Source: Pelagomonas calceolata
Lineage: Eukaryota; Sar; Pelagophyceae; Pelagomonadales; Pelagomonadaceae
Reading direction: 5' to 3'
NCBI GenBank assembly: GCA_918797485.1
Contig: CAKKNE010000003.1
Span: 1,426,001-1,490,000 of the forward strand
Length of the DNA stretch: 64,000 nucleotides
The notes under the pieces are model-generated. The model saw nothing but the letters and a program-made list of their open reading frames with translations, was not told where the DNA came from and did no database searches. This document shows, one piece after another, positions 1-8,467 of this stretch; within the stretch, counting starts at the first letter, position 1, and every line of letters starts with the position of its first letter. Position numbers and translations under genes: made by a program.

Positions 1-456
1 TCCCCCTCTACGGCAAGCTCCAGATCCTCGTGATCGTCGGCATGCTCGAGTCGTACGGCGAGATCCTCGCGCCCCACTACACCAAGGGCGGCCTCCCGGG
101 CTACTACCCCCCGATCAAGGGCAAGCGCCCGGAGCTCATCTTCAACCTCTACGACCCCTTCAACTTCTTCGAGGGCGACTCCGCCGAGAAGAAGGTCCGC
201 GCCAGCGTCCCATTGTGCTTCCTTGCTTCGCTTCCTTGCTTCGTCCGCGCGACCGGCCGCTCACCGTCGATCGTCTCCACAGGCGCGCGGGCGCCTCACC
301 GAGGTCAACAACGGCCGCCTCGCCATGCTCGGCATCTTCTCGATCATCTCCGAGGCGACGGTCCCGGGCTCCGTCCCGGCGCTCAAGGACATGATCCCGC
401 CGTACGACGGCAACGTCATGATCCCGTTCTCCGGCGACTTCTCCATCTTCTCCTAG
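1..456 (+). CDS. Light-harvesting chlorophyll a/c-binding (FCP-type) protein, 3' part
   Basis: Antenna protein of the thylakoid membrane that binds chlorophyll and carotenoid. The 5' part is outside the window. Exon 1 is open from base 3 to 194 and reads IVGMLESYGEILAPHY in the region before the loop. Exon 2 (283-456) carries the third-helix pigment-binding motif EVNNGRLAMLG, then a short tail ending in SGDFSIFS and a stop. Removing the intron 195-282 (GTCCGC...CCACAG, phase 0) joins AEKK to ARGRLTEVNNGR, which fits the LHC family. The motif is diagnostic of the LHC superfamily; placing it in the fucoxanthin/chlorophyll c branch is inference from overall likeness and from the rest of the window. 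Confidence 0.88.
195..282 (+). other. Intron of the LHC gene, possibly a decayed introner
   Basis: 88 bases, GT-AG, phase 0. It contains a short tandem duplication (CTTCCTTGCTTCG twice) and ends CTCCACAG like the introner acceptor. The donor octamer GTCCGCGC and the first exon-2 octamer GCGCGCGG match at 5 of 8 positions, so a target duplication is possible but not proven. Confidence 0.6.
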
Positions 457-1003
457 ATGTTTGGCCTGTGAGTGTGGGAGCGCAGGCGTCGCGCACAAAA
501 ACTTGGTTACCCCGGCACTTACTGGCGGCGGCGTAAGGTGCGGTTTATAAACAGTAGTATCATCCGAGTCGGTCGTGGCGCGGCTACCGCGTCCGTGAGT
601 GGGCGGGTCAACGTGCGCTCAAAGCTTCTCGTGGCGTGGGCGAGGAACCGGGGGCGCGCGGCTTCGGTTCTGAAGGCTTGGGAGAGGTCTGGTGGGGCTC
701 CAGACGTTTAGCTTGCGCTTGCTAGTGTCTTTACTGCCGCTAGCTTAGTCTCGAGTTTGATTTTCAGGGCCGTCAATAGAGCCGCTCAGACCGCTTTGCG
801 ACAACTGGGCCGGCTACGCAGCGCCATCGTACTGCAGGGATAGGCGCGCGCTACAGCACTACAGCTGTTCGCCCGCCGCGCGCCGCAAAAACCGCCCCCG
901 CCATTTAGCACCTTCAGCCGCCTGGCGCGCGGACCGTCTAGCGGCGCCACAGCCTGAGACCGGTACAGAGCGCCGCGCGCACAAAAAACGCGCAAAGCAA
1001 ACC
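457..1003. other. Intergenic: LHC 3' flank and POLD3 promoter region
   Basis: No coding sequence seen. It holds one copy of the GCTAG promoter motif (721-744), about 260 bases before the POLD3 start codon. Confidence 0.5.
721..744 (+). promoter_or_regulatory. GCTAG promoter motif, copy 1
   Basis: Reads GCTAGTGTCTTTAC then TGCCGCTAGC. Upstream of POLD3. One of at least nine intergenic copies of the same 20-24 base pattern in the window. Confidence 0.6.
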
Positions 1004-2101
1004 ATGCCCTTCGGCCAATCATCCGTCAACGCCCCGCCGACGGCCGACGCCGTCGCCGCGGCGCGCTGGGCCGGCCGCGAGGGCGTCTCGACCTCCCAAT
1101 TAAGGAACGCGTGCCCCGCCTCGGACGCGCAGACCGCCCTTGATCAATTGGAGAAGGCGCACCCCGACTGCCAGCGCGCCGTGGTCGTCGTGACGCCGGA
1201 ACGGACAAAATCAAAGCTTGGGACGTCCATCGCCGGCCGGACCATCAGACTAGTGCGGCGCCAGAAGGACAACACCGCACCATTGTACGCCGTCGCTCCT
1301 TCCAGTGAAGCATGGCCCGAGTTGTGGCGCAAGGACGCCGCGGAGGCCGCCCGGCTCCTAGAAGACGAGTCCGACGCGGGAATTGCCTTCCGCGAAGCGC
1401 GGGCGGCGCGCATCCGATGCGACGTCCAGATCTCATCAAAAACGGACTGGGCCGATCCCACGGGCGAGAAGGCCGCGAAGGCCGAGGCCGAGGCGAAGGC
1501 CGAGCGCGAAGCCGCGGAAGCGCGGCGGAAGAAGTCTTCAGCTTTACCCATTGGCTTCGGATCGAAGAAGAAGGGCCACGCGGCGCTCTTTGGTGGTTCG
1601 AAGAAAACTTCCTCGAGCAAGAAGAAGAAGCCCGCGCCCGTTGTCAATAAAAAGAAGCGGCGCATCGTCGAATCGGATGATGATGACGACGAGGAGGACG
1701 GCGATTCTGTGGAGGTCGCGTCGCCCGAGGAGGACGAGCGGCCGCCCATGGAGGAGGCGCGTCGCGGCGTCCCTTCCACGCCGTCGCAGCGACGCCAGCT
1801 CGACAGCGTCGCTCACCGGTCGCGCCCCCCGCAGGAGGAAGAAGCCCCTCCGCCGCCGAAGGAAGAGGCCAAGCCGGGCATGAAATTGGTAGAAAAAACG
1901 TACGTCGACCCGAACGGCTACTTCTGCACGCAGCAGGTCTGGGTCAAGGACGAGAGTGCGGCTACGAAGATGGAGATCAGTGCGCCGAAGGCGAAGCCCG
2001 CCGCGCCGAAGCCCAAGGGTTTGCCGAAGCCGAAGCCCGCGCCCAAGAAGAAGCTCAAGAAGGGCCAGACCAGCCTCTCTTCCTTCTTCGCCAAGAAGTA
2101 A
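1004..2101 (+). CDS. POLD3: DNA polymerase delta subunit 3 (POLD3/Cdc27-like)
   Basis: Accessory subunit that tethers replicative polymerase delta to PCNA in the nucleus. The 365-residue product has an N-terminal globular region (about 1-140), then long Lys/Glu/Asp-rich linkers including an acidic run near residue 225, the family motif YVDPNGYFCTQQVWV near residue 302, and an exact PCNA-interacting peptide QTSLSSFF at the C terminus, followed by AKK. This order (N-terminal domain, disordered tail, the DxxGY(F/L)xT motif, terminal PIP box) is that of POLD3. Bases 1769-1834 look like a short in-frame introner; if spliced out, the protein is 343 residues. The ATG at 1004 is the first in frame. 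Confidence 0.8.
   Translation: MPFGQSSVNAPPTADAVAAARWAGREGVSTSQLRNACPASDAQTALDQLEKAHPDCQRAVVVVTPERTKSKLGTSIAGRTIRLVRRQKDNTAPLYAVAPSSEAWPELWRKDAAEAARLLEDESDAGIAFREARAARIRCDVQISSKTDWADPTGEKAAKAEAEAKAEREAAEARRKKSSALPIGFGSKKKGHAALFGGSKKTSSSKKKKPAPVVNKKKRRIVESDDDDDEEDGDSVEVASPEEDERPPMEEARRGVPSTPSQRRQLDSVAHRSRPPQEEEAPPPPKEEAKPGMKLVEKTYVDPNGYFCTQQVWVKDESAATKMEISAPKAKPAAPKPKGLPKPKPAPKKKLKKGQTSLSSFFAKK
1769..1834 (+). mobile_element. Probable short in-frame introner in POLD3
   Basis: 66 bases beginning GTCCCTTCCACGCCGTCG and ending CCCCGCAG. It carries the introner core (CACGCC.TCG.CGACG, then GCTCGA...GCGT..CTCAC.GGT). Length is a multiple of three with no stop in frame, so it could be spliced or translated. 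The flanking octamers do not match, so it may be old or exonised. Confidence 0.5.
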
Positions 2102-3670
2102 CTAATCACAATTCTTAATAGCTCGCCGGAAGCACCACCTTTTGAGAGGTGCTTTCAATATGGTCGACAGCGTGATGGCCCACCAGACGCCGTCGACTCC
2201 ATATTTGGAGGCGAATAAAGCCGCAAGCGGGATCCTCAACCCATTCCCTAGCACACCGAGCACCATCGATAAAACAGTGCGCTGCGCGCCGATGCACCCG
2301 CCATCAAAACACGCCTCGACGGCGCAGAAGGGGAAGCACCACGCCACGGCCCTTAAATAATTCGCGGCGGCTTGCGACACGGCCGGGTCCGGCGCGAAGA
2401 AGCTTGATGCCGCGGGCGCGAACGCGAACGCGAGCAGCGAGAGGGGCACCATGGACAGGGCGCCGTACCGCGAGGCCTGGAACGCGGACTCGGCCGCTCG
2501 CTCATTATTCCCGGCGCCGCGCCACTGGCCGACGACCGTCGCGACGCCGACGGCGTAGCCCTCCGTTATGGTATATGAGACGGCCTCGATGCGGTGCCCC
2601 ACCGCCAGCGCGGCCAGCGCGGCGCCGCCCTGCAATGCGGAAAGCTGGCGGCCCAGAATCACGTAGATGAGTGTGAATATCGTGCCCGACACTCCTATCG
2701 GCCCCCCGACTCTCGTAATCTGCCTGATCGTTTTCACATCGGGCTTCGGAGTCCTTGAGAGTCGGACGCGCCTCAAACTCAACCGCCAGAGCGCGACGAG
2801 CGTCGCCGCCAGGGCGGAGATCGAGGTAGCGTGCGCCTGCGCGGAAATCACACCATCGAGCCGACGCGACCACGGGGACACCGTCGCGTCGACGGCGTGG
2901 AACCTTCACGCCATCGAGCAGACGCAGTTACGAAGACAACGTCGCGTCGATGGGACACCGGCACGCGCCGCGCCGGCCACGCCAAAACGCTTGATGAAGG
3001 GCCCGTTCAGCACTATATTTAACAATACAGTAAACGCGGAGATCTGCAGCGCCGCCCGCGTCTCGCCCAACCCCTTGAAGCCCGCGAACGCGACCGCGTC
3101 GGCGCACAGCGGCAAGACGCCGTACCGCGCTGTTGCTCGCAGATACGACGCCGCGTGTCGTCTTACTGTGGCGTCTGTCACTTTCAGTACGTCGAAATAC
3201 GCGTCCAGAGCTGCTTTGCTCGAAAATAATGAGGATACAAATGCGGAGATGAGGCAAAAATACAGGCCCTGCACGACCGCCCTACCCACGCCTTTTCGAT
3301 CGCCAGCCCCTTCGCTCTCCGACGCCAGCGCCTGCACGCCGACGGCCCCCACCTCGCCCAACAAGTAAACGAGCCAGACGCCGAACGACGCCGCCCCCAT
3401 GGCCTCGAGCTCCTTCTTTCCCAATCGGCCAATATACCACGCATCAGTCTGGCCCAGCGCCGTCCTCAGTAAACCGATGGCTACCGACGGCCAGGCCACG
3501 GTCCAGACGGCCTCGACGGGCGTCTTGTTTCGTAACAGAGGCGGCACGGCGCCGCCGCGCGGCACCTCGTCCACCGCACTTCGCGTCGCGACTCTCGGCA
3601 GTCGTTGACGCGGCACGATGAGTGCACTTGCTGCGGCGAGCCATGCGAGAGATACGTATCGCGATCGCAT
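2102..3670 (-). CDS. MATE-family multidrug/toxin efflux transporter
   Basis: Membrane antiporter of the MATE family, which exports organic cations or metabolites in exchange for H+ or Na+. Two exons: 3670-2957 and 2836-2102, about 482 residues. The first methionine at 3670 starts a hydrophobic leader (MRSRYVSLAWLAAASALIVP) consistent with a signal or plastid leader; an upstream methionine at 3727 is possible. The mature part has repeated hydrophobic helices, with PSVAIGLLRTALGQTDAWYIG near the start and typical MATE-like segments in exon 2 (LGRQLSALQGGAALAALAVGHRIE, TEGYAVGVATVVGQWRGAG). The gene is convergent with POLD3, the two stops being adjacent. The intron is an introner. Confidence 0.82.
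2837..2956 (-). mobile_element. Introner, two-module type, in the MATE gene
   Basis: 120-base intron ending TGATTTCCGCGCAG on the minus strand. It has two successive CATCGACGCGACG...GCTCGATGGCGTG modules, the layout also seen in the LZTFL1 introner. The octamer after the acceptor (GCGCACGC) matches GCGCGTGC just before the element at 6 of 8 positions. A GT donor at 2956 keeps frame but adds four residues (ARAG); a GC donor at the start of the duplication would restore the protein exactly. Confidence 0.8.
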
Positions 3671-4075
3671 TGCGCTGTCCCGCCGCGCGCGCGGCGGTTT
3701 GCACCCTGAGAGAGGCAGTGAGAGCACTCAAATGCTCTCCTTGTCAGTGCTGTTAAACGTGCGCTTCGCTCGCGCAGTCAATTGTGGATCCAATTAGCAC
3801 TCTAAACCGATACTTGCGCTCGCGTGCTGGCTGTCGCGTGTGAAGCACTGTGCCCATGGGCCCACTGCAGGCTGGGACAGGGCCACAGACAGCCCGATAG
3901 ACGCGTCGCCGGGCAACGGACGACCGATGAGAGCGTTCCGGTACTCCTGTCGGGAGCTTTCGAGGAGCACCGTTAGGAGCATAAAATGACAGTGCCAGCA
4001 AGGGCAATAATCAACTTGCCACACGCTCTCAAATTGCAACCTGTACATATAATAGCTTGCACACTTGCATAAACG
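3671..4075. other. Divergent promoter region between MATE and nitroreductase genes
   Basis: No gene seen. A TATA-like ATATAATA lies at 4047-4054, about 25 bases before the nitroreductase ATG, which is close for a TATA box, so its role is uncertain. Confidence 0.35.
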
Positions 4076-4722
4076 ATGAAGACCACCGCTTTGGCACTTG
4101 TTTTTGCTGGCGTCGGGGCTCTCAACCCCCTCAAGGCACGCCGCAGCGTAGCCAAGTACTCGGACAAAGCGGTTCCCGCGGACGCGACGACCAAAGCGCT
4201 GGAGGCAGCGATCCAGGCGCCGAACCACTTCTTGTCGGAGCCGTGGCGCTTCTACACCGCCGGTCAGATGCAGTGTCCTGCACGCCATCGACGCGACGTC
4301 TGCTCGACGGCGTGGTTGTCTCACTGGTTGCTTTACGCACAGGCCCGGAGACCAAAGCCAAGTTGTGCGGTCTCAACGAGGAGAAACGCAAGGCCGCCGA
4401 GGGCGTGCCGGAGTGGCTCGTCGTCACCTGCGCTTCCGAGCACGATTTGTCGGAGAAGCTCGGCCTCGAGGACCACGCCGCCTGCGCCTGCGCCATCCAG
4501 AACTTCATGCTCTCGCTCGCCGGCGAGGGCATCGGCAGCAAGTGGATGACGGGCGCGCTCGGCGCCGCGCCGGAGGACGTCATGGCGGCCGTCGGCGCGC
4601 CCGCGGGCGAGAAGCTCATGGGCGCGATCTGGTACGGCTACCCGGCGAAGGATTTGGCGGAGGACGCGAAGGCGCCGCCGCGCAAGAAGGGCCTCGACGG
4701 CGTCCTGACGGCGTGCCCCTAG
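4076..4722 (+). CDS. Nitroreductase-family flavoprotein with signal or transit peptide
   Basis: NAD(P)H:FMN-dependent oxidoreductase of the nitroreductase family. Two exons (4076-4262, 4343-4722) give about 188 residues. The leader MKTTALALVFAGVGALNP is a hydrophobic signal, perhaps part of a plastid-targeting presequence. The FMN-binding start of the family is visible as RRSVAKYSDKAVP, followed by AAIQAPNHFLSEPWRFY, a family-typical segment. The C-terminal half has GIGSKWMTGAL and a final GAIWYGYPAK. Splicing at 4263 restores FYTAGPETKAKL in frame. The true substrate cannot be told from sequence. Confidence 0.8.
4263..4342 (+). mobile_element. Introner in the nitroreductase gene
   Basis: 80-base GT-AG intron, phase 1. 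It carries CACGCCATCGACGCGACG, then TGCTCGACGGCGTGG, then CTCACTGGTTG and an acceptor ACGCACAG. Donor octamer GTCAGATG and acceptor-side GCCCGGAG match at only 4 of 8, so the target duplication has decayed. Confidence 0.85.
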
Positions 4723-4904
4723 GTGTCTAATGATATTGTTACCGTAGCGTCACATCGGCCGCGCCGCGTCGATGGCGTCTGGGGGTTCGGCCGTCGGAAT
4801 GCAGTGGTTCTGGACCATCGCTCCGAGCCTGGCCGATTAGGAGGGGTGGTGTGCGGGGTCGGTGCGGGTCCGAAAAAAACAGATATATTCTTAAAGAGGC
4901 CCCA

Positions 4905-6053
4905 TTAACCAGGAGGCCACGCCAGCTCCCGGCCCCCAATCACGTGGACGTGCAGGTGGAAGACGGTCTGCCCCGCGCCCGCGCCGTCGTTGACCACGAC
5001 CCGATAATCATCTAAACCGGCCGCTTCCGCCACGGCGCCGACCTTCGACATCAGGTGGCCCAGCAAGCCGACGTGCTCCGGCTGCGCCTTCCGTAACTGT
5101 GATAGGTCGTTTCTGTGTTTAGGGATGAGGAGCACGTGGACGGGCGCACAAGGGGCTACATCTTTGAACGCCAAACATAGGTCGTCTTCGTAGACTTTTT
5201 CGGAGGGAATATCCCCGGCCACGATCTTGTCGAAGATCGTCTCCTCTGTGTCCCTAAGACCGGCACCGTGTATGGTATCCCATCTCCCTTTACCTGCCCA
5301 GCCCTCCAGCGCCGAGTGGACCTCGTCATAGATGCGCTGACCTACTGGATCTGTTGACTTAAGCATGTCGAACCACTTTTGCGTGTTCGGACCGACGGTA
5401 AACTCGCGGTCGAACTTCGGCAGCATCGTGTCGGCAAATATCAACGTAGGAAACAGGGCGCAGTCCGCCTGCGACGGCGCCGCGCCACACAGGTACGGTC
5501 CCGTTTCGTCAGCATATCTCTCGATCAATTTCAACTGTTTCTGGAACTCATCTAAAGCAGCATCACGTGTGGGAAACGCGCCGTACGCCTGGCCTTGGGG
5601 CGAGGCCTTGTAGAGGCATCCTTGTATTGGTGCTAGATAAACATCGTGGTGTCTGCATAAACGGTCGGCCTTCAACGCTTCTATTGAGCCGGCCGGTGGT
5701 GAGAACGCGCCGCCGGCATCAAACTTGCCCCCGAGGAACCTTGCAATGGTATCGGACTCGGGCACCAATTCATTCTCGTCTCTGCACGACAGAGCGGGCA
5801 TCTTGCCCTGGGGGTTCACCTTCAGGTAGTCCTCGCTCCGCAAGCCGCCGAGCTCCATCGGCGAGACGATCTCCACATCTTTGACATCTTTGTAGTAGAG
5901 CAGCATGCGCACGCGCGCGCCGTTGTTCGAGACGGGCAGGTCGTACAACGTGTAGGGCGGCGCGGCGCTCATTCTCGTGGTGAGGCGCCGCGCTGACGGC
6001 GCCTGCAGGGCCAGCGCCGGCGTGAGGCAGAGCAGGGCGCGGCGGGAGAGCAT
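4905..6053 (-). CDS. Glutathione S-transferase / HIT-domain fusion protein, plastid or secretory leader
   Basis: A 382-residue single-exon protein joining two enzymes. The leader (MLSRRALLCLTPALALQAPS) is hydrophobic with an LQAP step resembling the heterokont plastid cleavage motif. Residues about 34-250 are GST-like: a thioredoxin-fold start YTLYDLPVSNNGARVRML, the cis-proline NPQGKMPAL, the glutathione-contact PESDTIARFL, then a helical C-domain. Residues about 268-382 are a HIT hydrolase of the HINT type: IFDKIVAGDIPSEKVYEDD, LLIPKHR, and the catalytic histidine triad HLHVHVIGG ending in LAWPPG. HIT enzymes cleave nucleoside phosphoramidates or AMP esters. The fusion suggests a coupled detoxification role, which is inference. 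Confidence 0.86.
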   Translation of the reverse strand: MLSRRALLCLTPALALQAPSARRLTTRMSAAPPYTLYDLPVSNNGARVRMLLYYKDVKDVEIVSPMELGGLRSEDYLKVNPQGKMPALSCRDENELVPESDTIARFLGGKFDAGGAFSPPAGSIEALKADRLCRHHDVYLAPIQGCLYKASPQGQAYGAFPTRDAALDEFQKQLKLIERYADETGPYLCGAAPSQADCALFPTLIFADTMLPKFDREFTVGPNTQKWFDMLKSTDPVGQRIYDEVHSALEGWAGKGRWDTIHGAGLRDTEETIFDKIVAGDIPSEKVYEDDLCLAFKDVAPCAPVHVLLIPKHRNDLSQLRKAQPEHVGLLGHLMSKVGAVAEAAGLDDYRVVVNDGAGAGQTVFHLHVHVIGGRELAWPPG

Positions 6054-6315
6054 TGCTGCGTCGCTTTGTGACTTGTGCGCCTACACACCGAGTGCTGTGG
6101 TCTAGCGACGCGTGTGCGGGCTGCTAGCACTGCTCAAAGAGCACTGCTCTCGCAGCCGCACAGCGAGGTGTTTTGCATCAAACCAGGTCGCCACGCAGCG
6201 TAGCCGCACGCGAAGCAAAAGCACTCGTGGAATACGTCAAACGCATCCACATCAATCGAAACTCGACTGCTTGCGCGCCTTACGCCGCGAACCTTATACA
6301 CAGCAACCAGTCTAC

Positions 6316-6818
6316 ATGGCTCAGCAAGTGCAGGCGAAGCAGCGCGAGCTGCAATCCAAATTGGAGGCCATGCTGGCCTCCGTGGAAGACGAGCGGCTGC
6401 GGCCCATGCGCAAGCAGGGCTTCCTCGCGATGGCGAAGTGCTGCGACCTGTCCGACCCGACGGCGTACCAGCAGTGCCTCCAGAAGGCGCAGCTGCCCGA
6501 GCAGCGCGCTTCGCAAGTAGTACAAGGGGAGTTAAACGACTTCCAGAGCCGGCTCCAGCGCGCGATCGCGACGTGCCAGGACGACGTCAAGGACGGTTCG
6601 CGCGCGGCGTCCGATCAGATCTCCTTACGCCATCGAGCAGAGATATCCCGGGGGTCGCGTCGCTGGCGTGCGAACGGTCGCATCACACCACAGGCGGCTA
6701 CTCCGACCAGAACCGCGCGCAGAACGTCTTCAACACGTGCGTCGGCAAGGTCTTCGACGCGCACGCGGGCATGCTCGGCGACGTCAAGAAGCGCATCGAG
6801 AAGGGTTTATCTCGTTAA
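6316..6818 (+). CDS. FAM136A-like mitochondrial protein
   Basis: Two exons (6316-6595, 6694-6818) encode about 134 residues, close to the 138 of human FAM136A. The start MAQQVQAKQRELQSKLEAML follows family layout. Conserved pieces include RKQGFLAMAKCC, QQCLQKAQLPEQRASQVV, ELNDFQSRLQRAIATCQDDVKD and, in exon 2, AQNVFNTCVGKVFDAHAGML. The spaced cysteines (CC, C, C, C) fit the family, which is reported in mitochondria. Splicing at 6596 gives VKDGGYSDQN in frame. An upstream ATG-less extension exists but the first methionine fits best. Confidence 0.82.
6596..6693 (+). other. Intron of the FAM136A-like gene, probably introner-derived
   Basis: 98 bases, GT-AG, phase 1. The inside contains TTACGCCATCGAGCAGAGATATC, recalling the introner half-palindrome, and it ends CACCACAG. 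No matching target duplication remains. Confidence 0.6.
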
Positions 6819-6827
6819 CATTCAAGT

Positions 6828-7544
6828 TTAGTGTGTCACAGCGTATGTTGGATAGGGCGTCTGCACCATCATTCCAGCTCCGAAGGCGAGGAACAGCATC
6901 GCGAGCGTCGAGAACCAACCAATACAAGGTTCCGGTCGCGAGCGGCTCCGGACGTCGGCCTTGGCCGCGTCGACGACGCGCCGCAGCGTCGCCTCGCGCT
7001 CCTCGGCACCGCGGACGCGCCGCTCGGCCGCCGCCGCCGCGGATTCGAGCTCGTTGAGGCGCGTCAGGGCCCGCTGCGTCGCCTCGGCCACGCGCGCTTC
7101 TTGGCGCTCGGCGCTGACCGTCGCCGCGGCGCTCTCCACGAGCTTCCTGGCTTCGGCGCTGTCCTCGTCGAAATCAAGATTGCGTCGCCCGAGTGACTGG
7201 CGCTGTGGCGGCTGAGGGGAGTAGTGCGACCGGCTGACCGGCGCGTCGGACCGGCCGGAGATGTGCGCCGCACTCGGCGGGCGCTGCTGCGGCGTCGGCC
7301 GCACGGCGGCGGGCGGCGTCGGCCGCGCGGCGGCGGCGAACTCCGTCGCGCGCTGCCGCGCCTCGCTCGACGGCCAAGGGTAGGCCTTGCGCTGCTCGAG
7401 CGCCCGTCTCAATTCGGAGTTTTTCTTTTGGAGGGTCCTCAGTTCCTCGACCTCCTCCTTGTGGCGCCGCGCGGAGGTCGGGCTTGTGAGCGGCGGCGTG
7501 GTGATGTGGCGCAAGGGGCTGCGCGGTGTTGCGTAGCTCGTCAT
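6828..7544 (-). CDS. Coiled-coil protein with C-terminal membrane anchor
   Basis: 238 residues, no family recognised. The N-terminal third is disordered with Ser/Pro/Arg. A short coiled coil lies at about 27-52 (KEEVEELRTLQKKNSELRRAL) and a longer one at about 125-205 (Ala/Glu/Arg-rich heptads, from EARKLVESAAATV to TLRRVVDAAKADV). One hydrophobic segment near the end (GWFSTLAMLFLAFGAGMMV) suggests a tail-anchored membrane protein facing the cytosol. It is convergent with the FAM136A-like gene, with about 10 bases between stops. Confidence 0.65.
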   Translation of the reverse strand: MTSYATPRSPLRHITTPPLTSPTSARRHKEEVEELRTLQKKNSELRRALEQRKAYPWPSSEARQRATEFAAAARPTPPAAVRPTPQQRPPSAAHISGRSDAPVSRSHYSPQPPQRQSLGRRNLDFDEDSAEARKLVESAAATVSAERQEARVAEATQRALTRLNELESAAAAAERRVRGAEEREATLRRVVDAAKADVRSRSRPEPCIGWFSTLAMLFLAFGAGMMVQTPYPTYAVTH

Positions 7545-7969
7545 CGTGTGTTGTACGGACGGCGGTGTTGTCGGTAGGGTTCTCCTTCGCCGACGGTCCC
7601 GCGCGGCGCTGCTTTTTTTGGCGTGCGCGGCGGCTTCCGGGCAAGCTTTAACTGTGTCACGTCTGGCGCGCTAAACTTTTGGCGCTTGGTCCCAGCGCTG
7701 AAAAGGCTGCTGCTACAGTATAAATCAGAGCGCTGCGGGTCAGCAAGCGACTTGGGGCCAGATGGCCAGCTAAAACGGCTAAAAAATTCTGGTCTTTGAT
7801 TCCAAAACGGGTTTTTCGAGCCAAAAAAAATCGGCCAGCGGCGTATACGCTGTCTGCGCGTGCTTCGCAGGTGGACGAAGCGCAATAATATCATCTCTTG
7901 CACTGCTGCGACACGCGTTTGCTGCAAGCCACCGCCTAAAAAATTGCGCAATAGCCTTCTCAGCACACA
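7545..7969. other. Divergent promoter region
   Basis: No gene seen between the coiled-coil gene and the thioredoxin-like gene. A TATAAA lies at 7719-7724, too far from either start to be called a TATA box with confidence. Confidence 0.3.
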
Positions 7970-8404
7970 ATGCGCAGCACCGCTCTCCTCGTGCTCGCCC
8001 TGGGCACTGCAAGTGCGTTACCAGTGGTAGAGCTGCAAAAGGACGTCTACGAAGTAGCATTGCAGGAGGTCGGCACGCCCTGGCTCATCGAGATCTACAG
8101 CGGCATGTGCGCGTCGTGCAAGGCCTACGCGGACATCTGGCACGGCGTCGAGGCGAAGGTCTTGCAGAATACGAAGGTCGCCGTCGGCCGCATCAACATG
8201 GACGAGAGCGGCGGCCCGCCCCTCGCGATGAAGTACAAAGGGCTCCTCAAGGACGGCATACCCGCCGTCATCTGGATCGCGGACCCGGCCAAGCCCTACG
8301 ACCATACCGTGATCGACTCGGGCAAGGCACGGAGCTCCGACGAGCTCTGGTCCACGCTGCTGCGGAAGGGGTCGCGGTCATTGCTGGAAACGGCCGAGCT
8401 CTGA
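7970..8404 (+). CDS. Secreted/ER thioredoxin-like protein with CASC active site
   Basis: 144-residue single-exon protein. A signal peptide (MRSTALLVLALGTASA) is followed by a thioredoxin fold: strand WLIEIYSG, active site MCASCKAY (CxxC), and a likely cis-proline at GIPAVIWI. The PDI-like pattern suggests thiol-disulfide exchange in the secretory pathway. No KDEL-type tail is present (it ends LLETAEL), so it may be secreted or vesicular. Confidence 0.78.
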   Translation: MRSTALLVLALGTASALPVVELQKDVYEVALQEVGTPWLIEIYSGMCASCKAYADIWHGVEAKVLQNTKVAVGRINMDESGGPPLAMKYKGLLKDGIPAVIWIADPAKPYDHTVIDSGKARSSDELWSTLLRKGSRSLLETAEL

Positions 8405-8467
8405 GTCGCTATTATGTGTTAACACGAGATGTTTTAGTATACTACGGCCCCGTTCGGGGGGCCGCAT

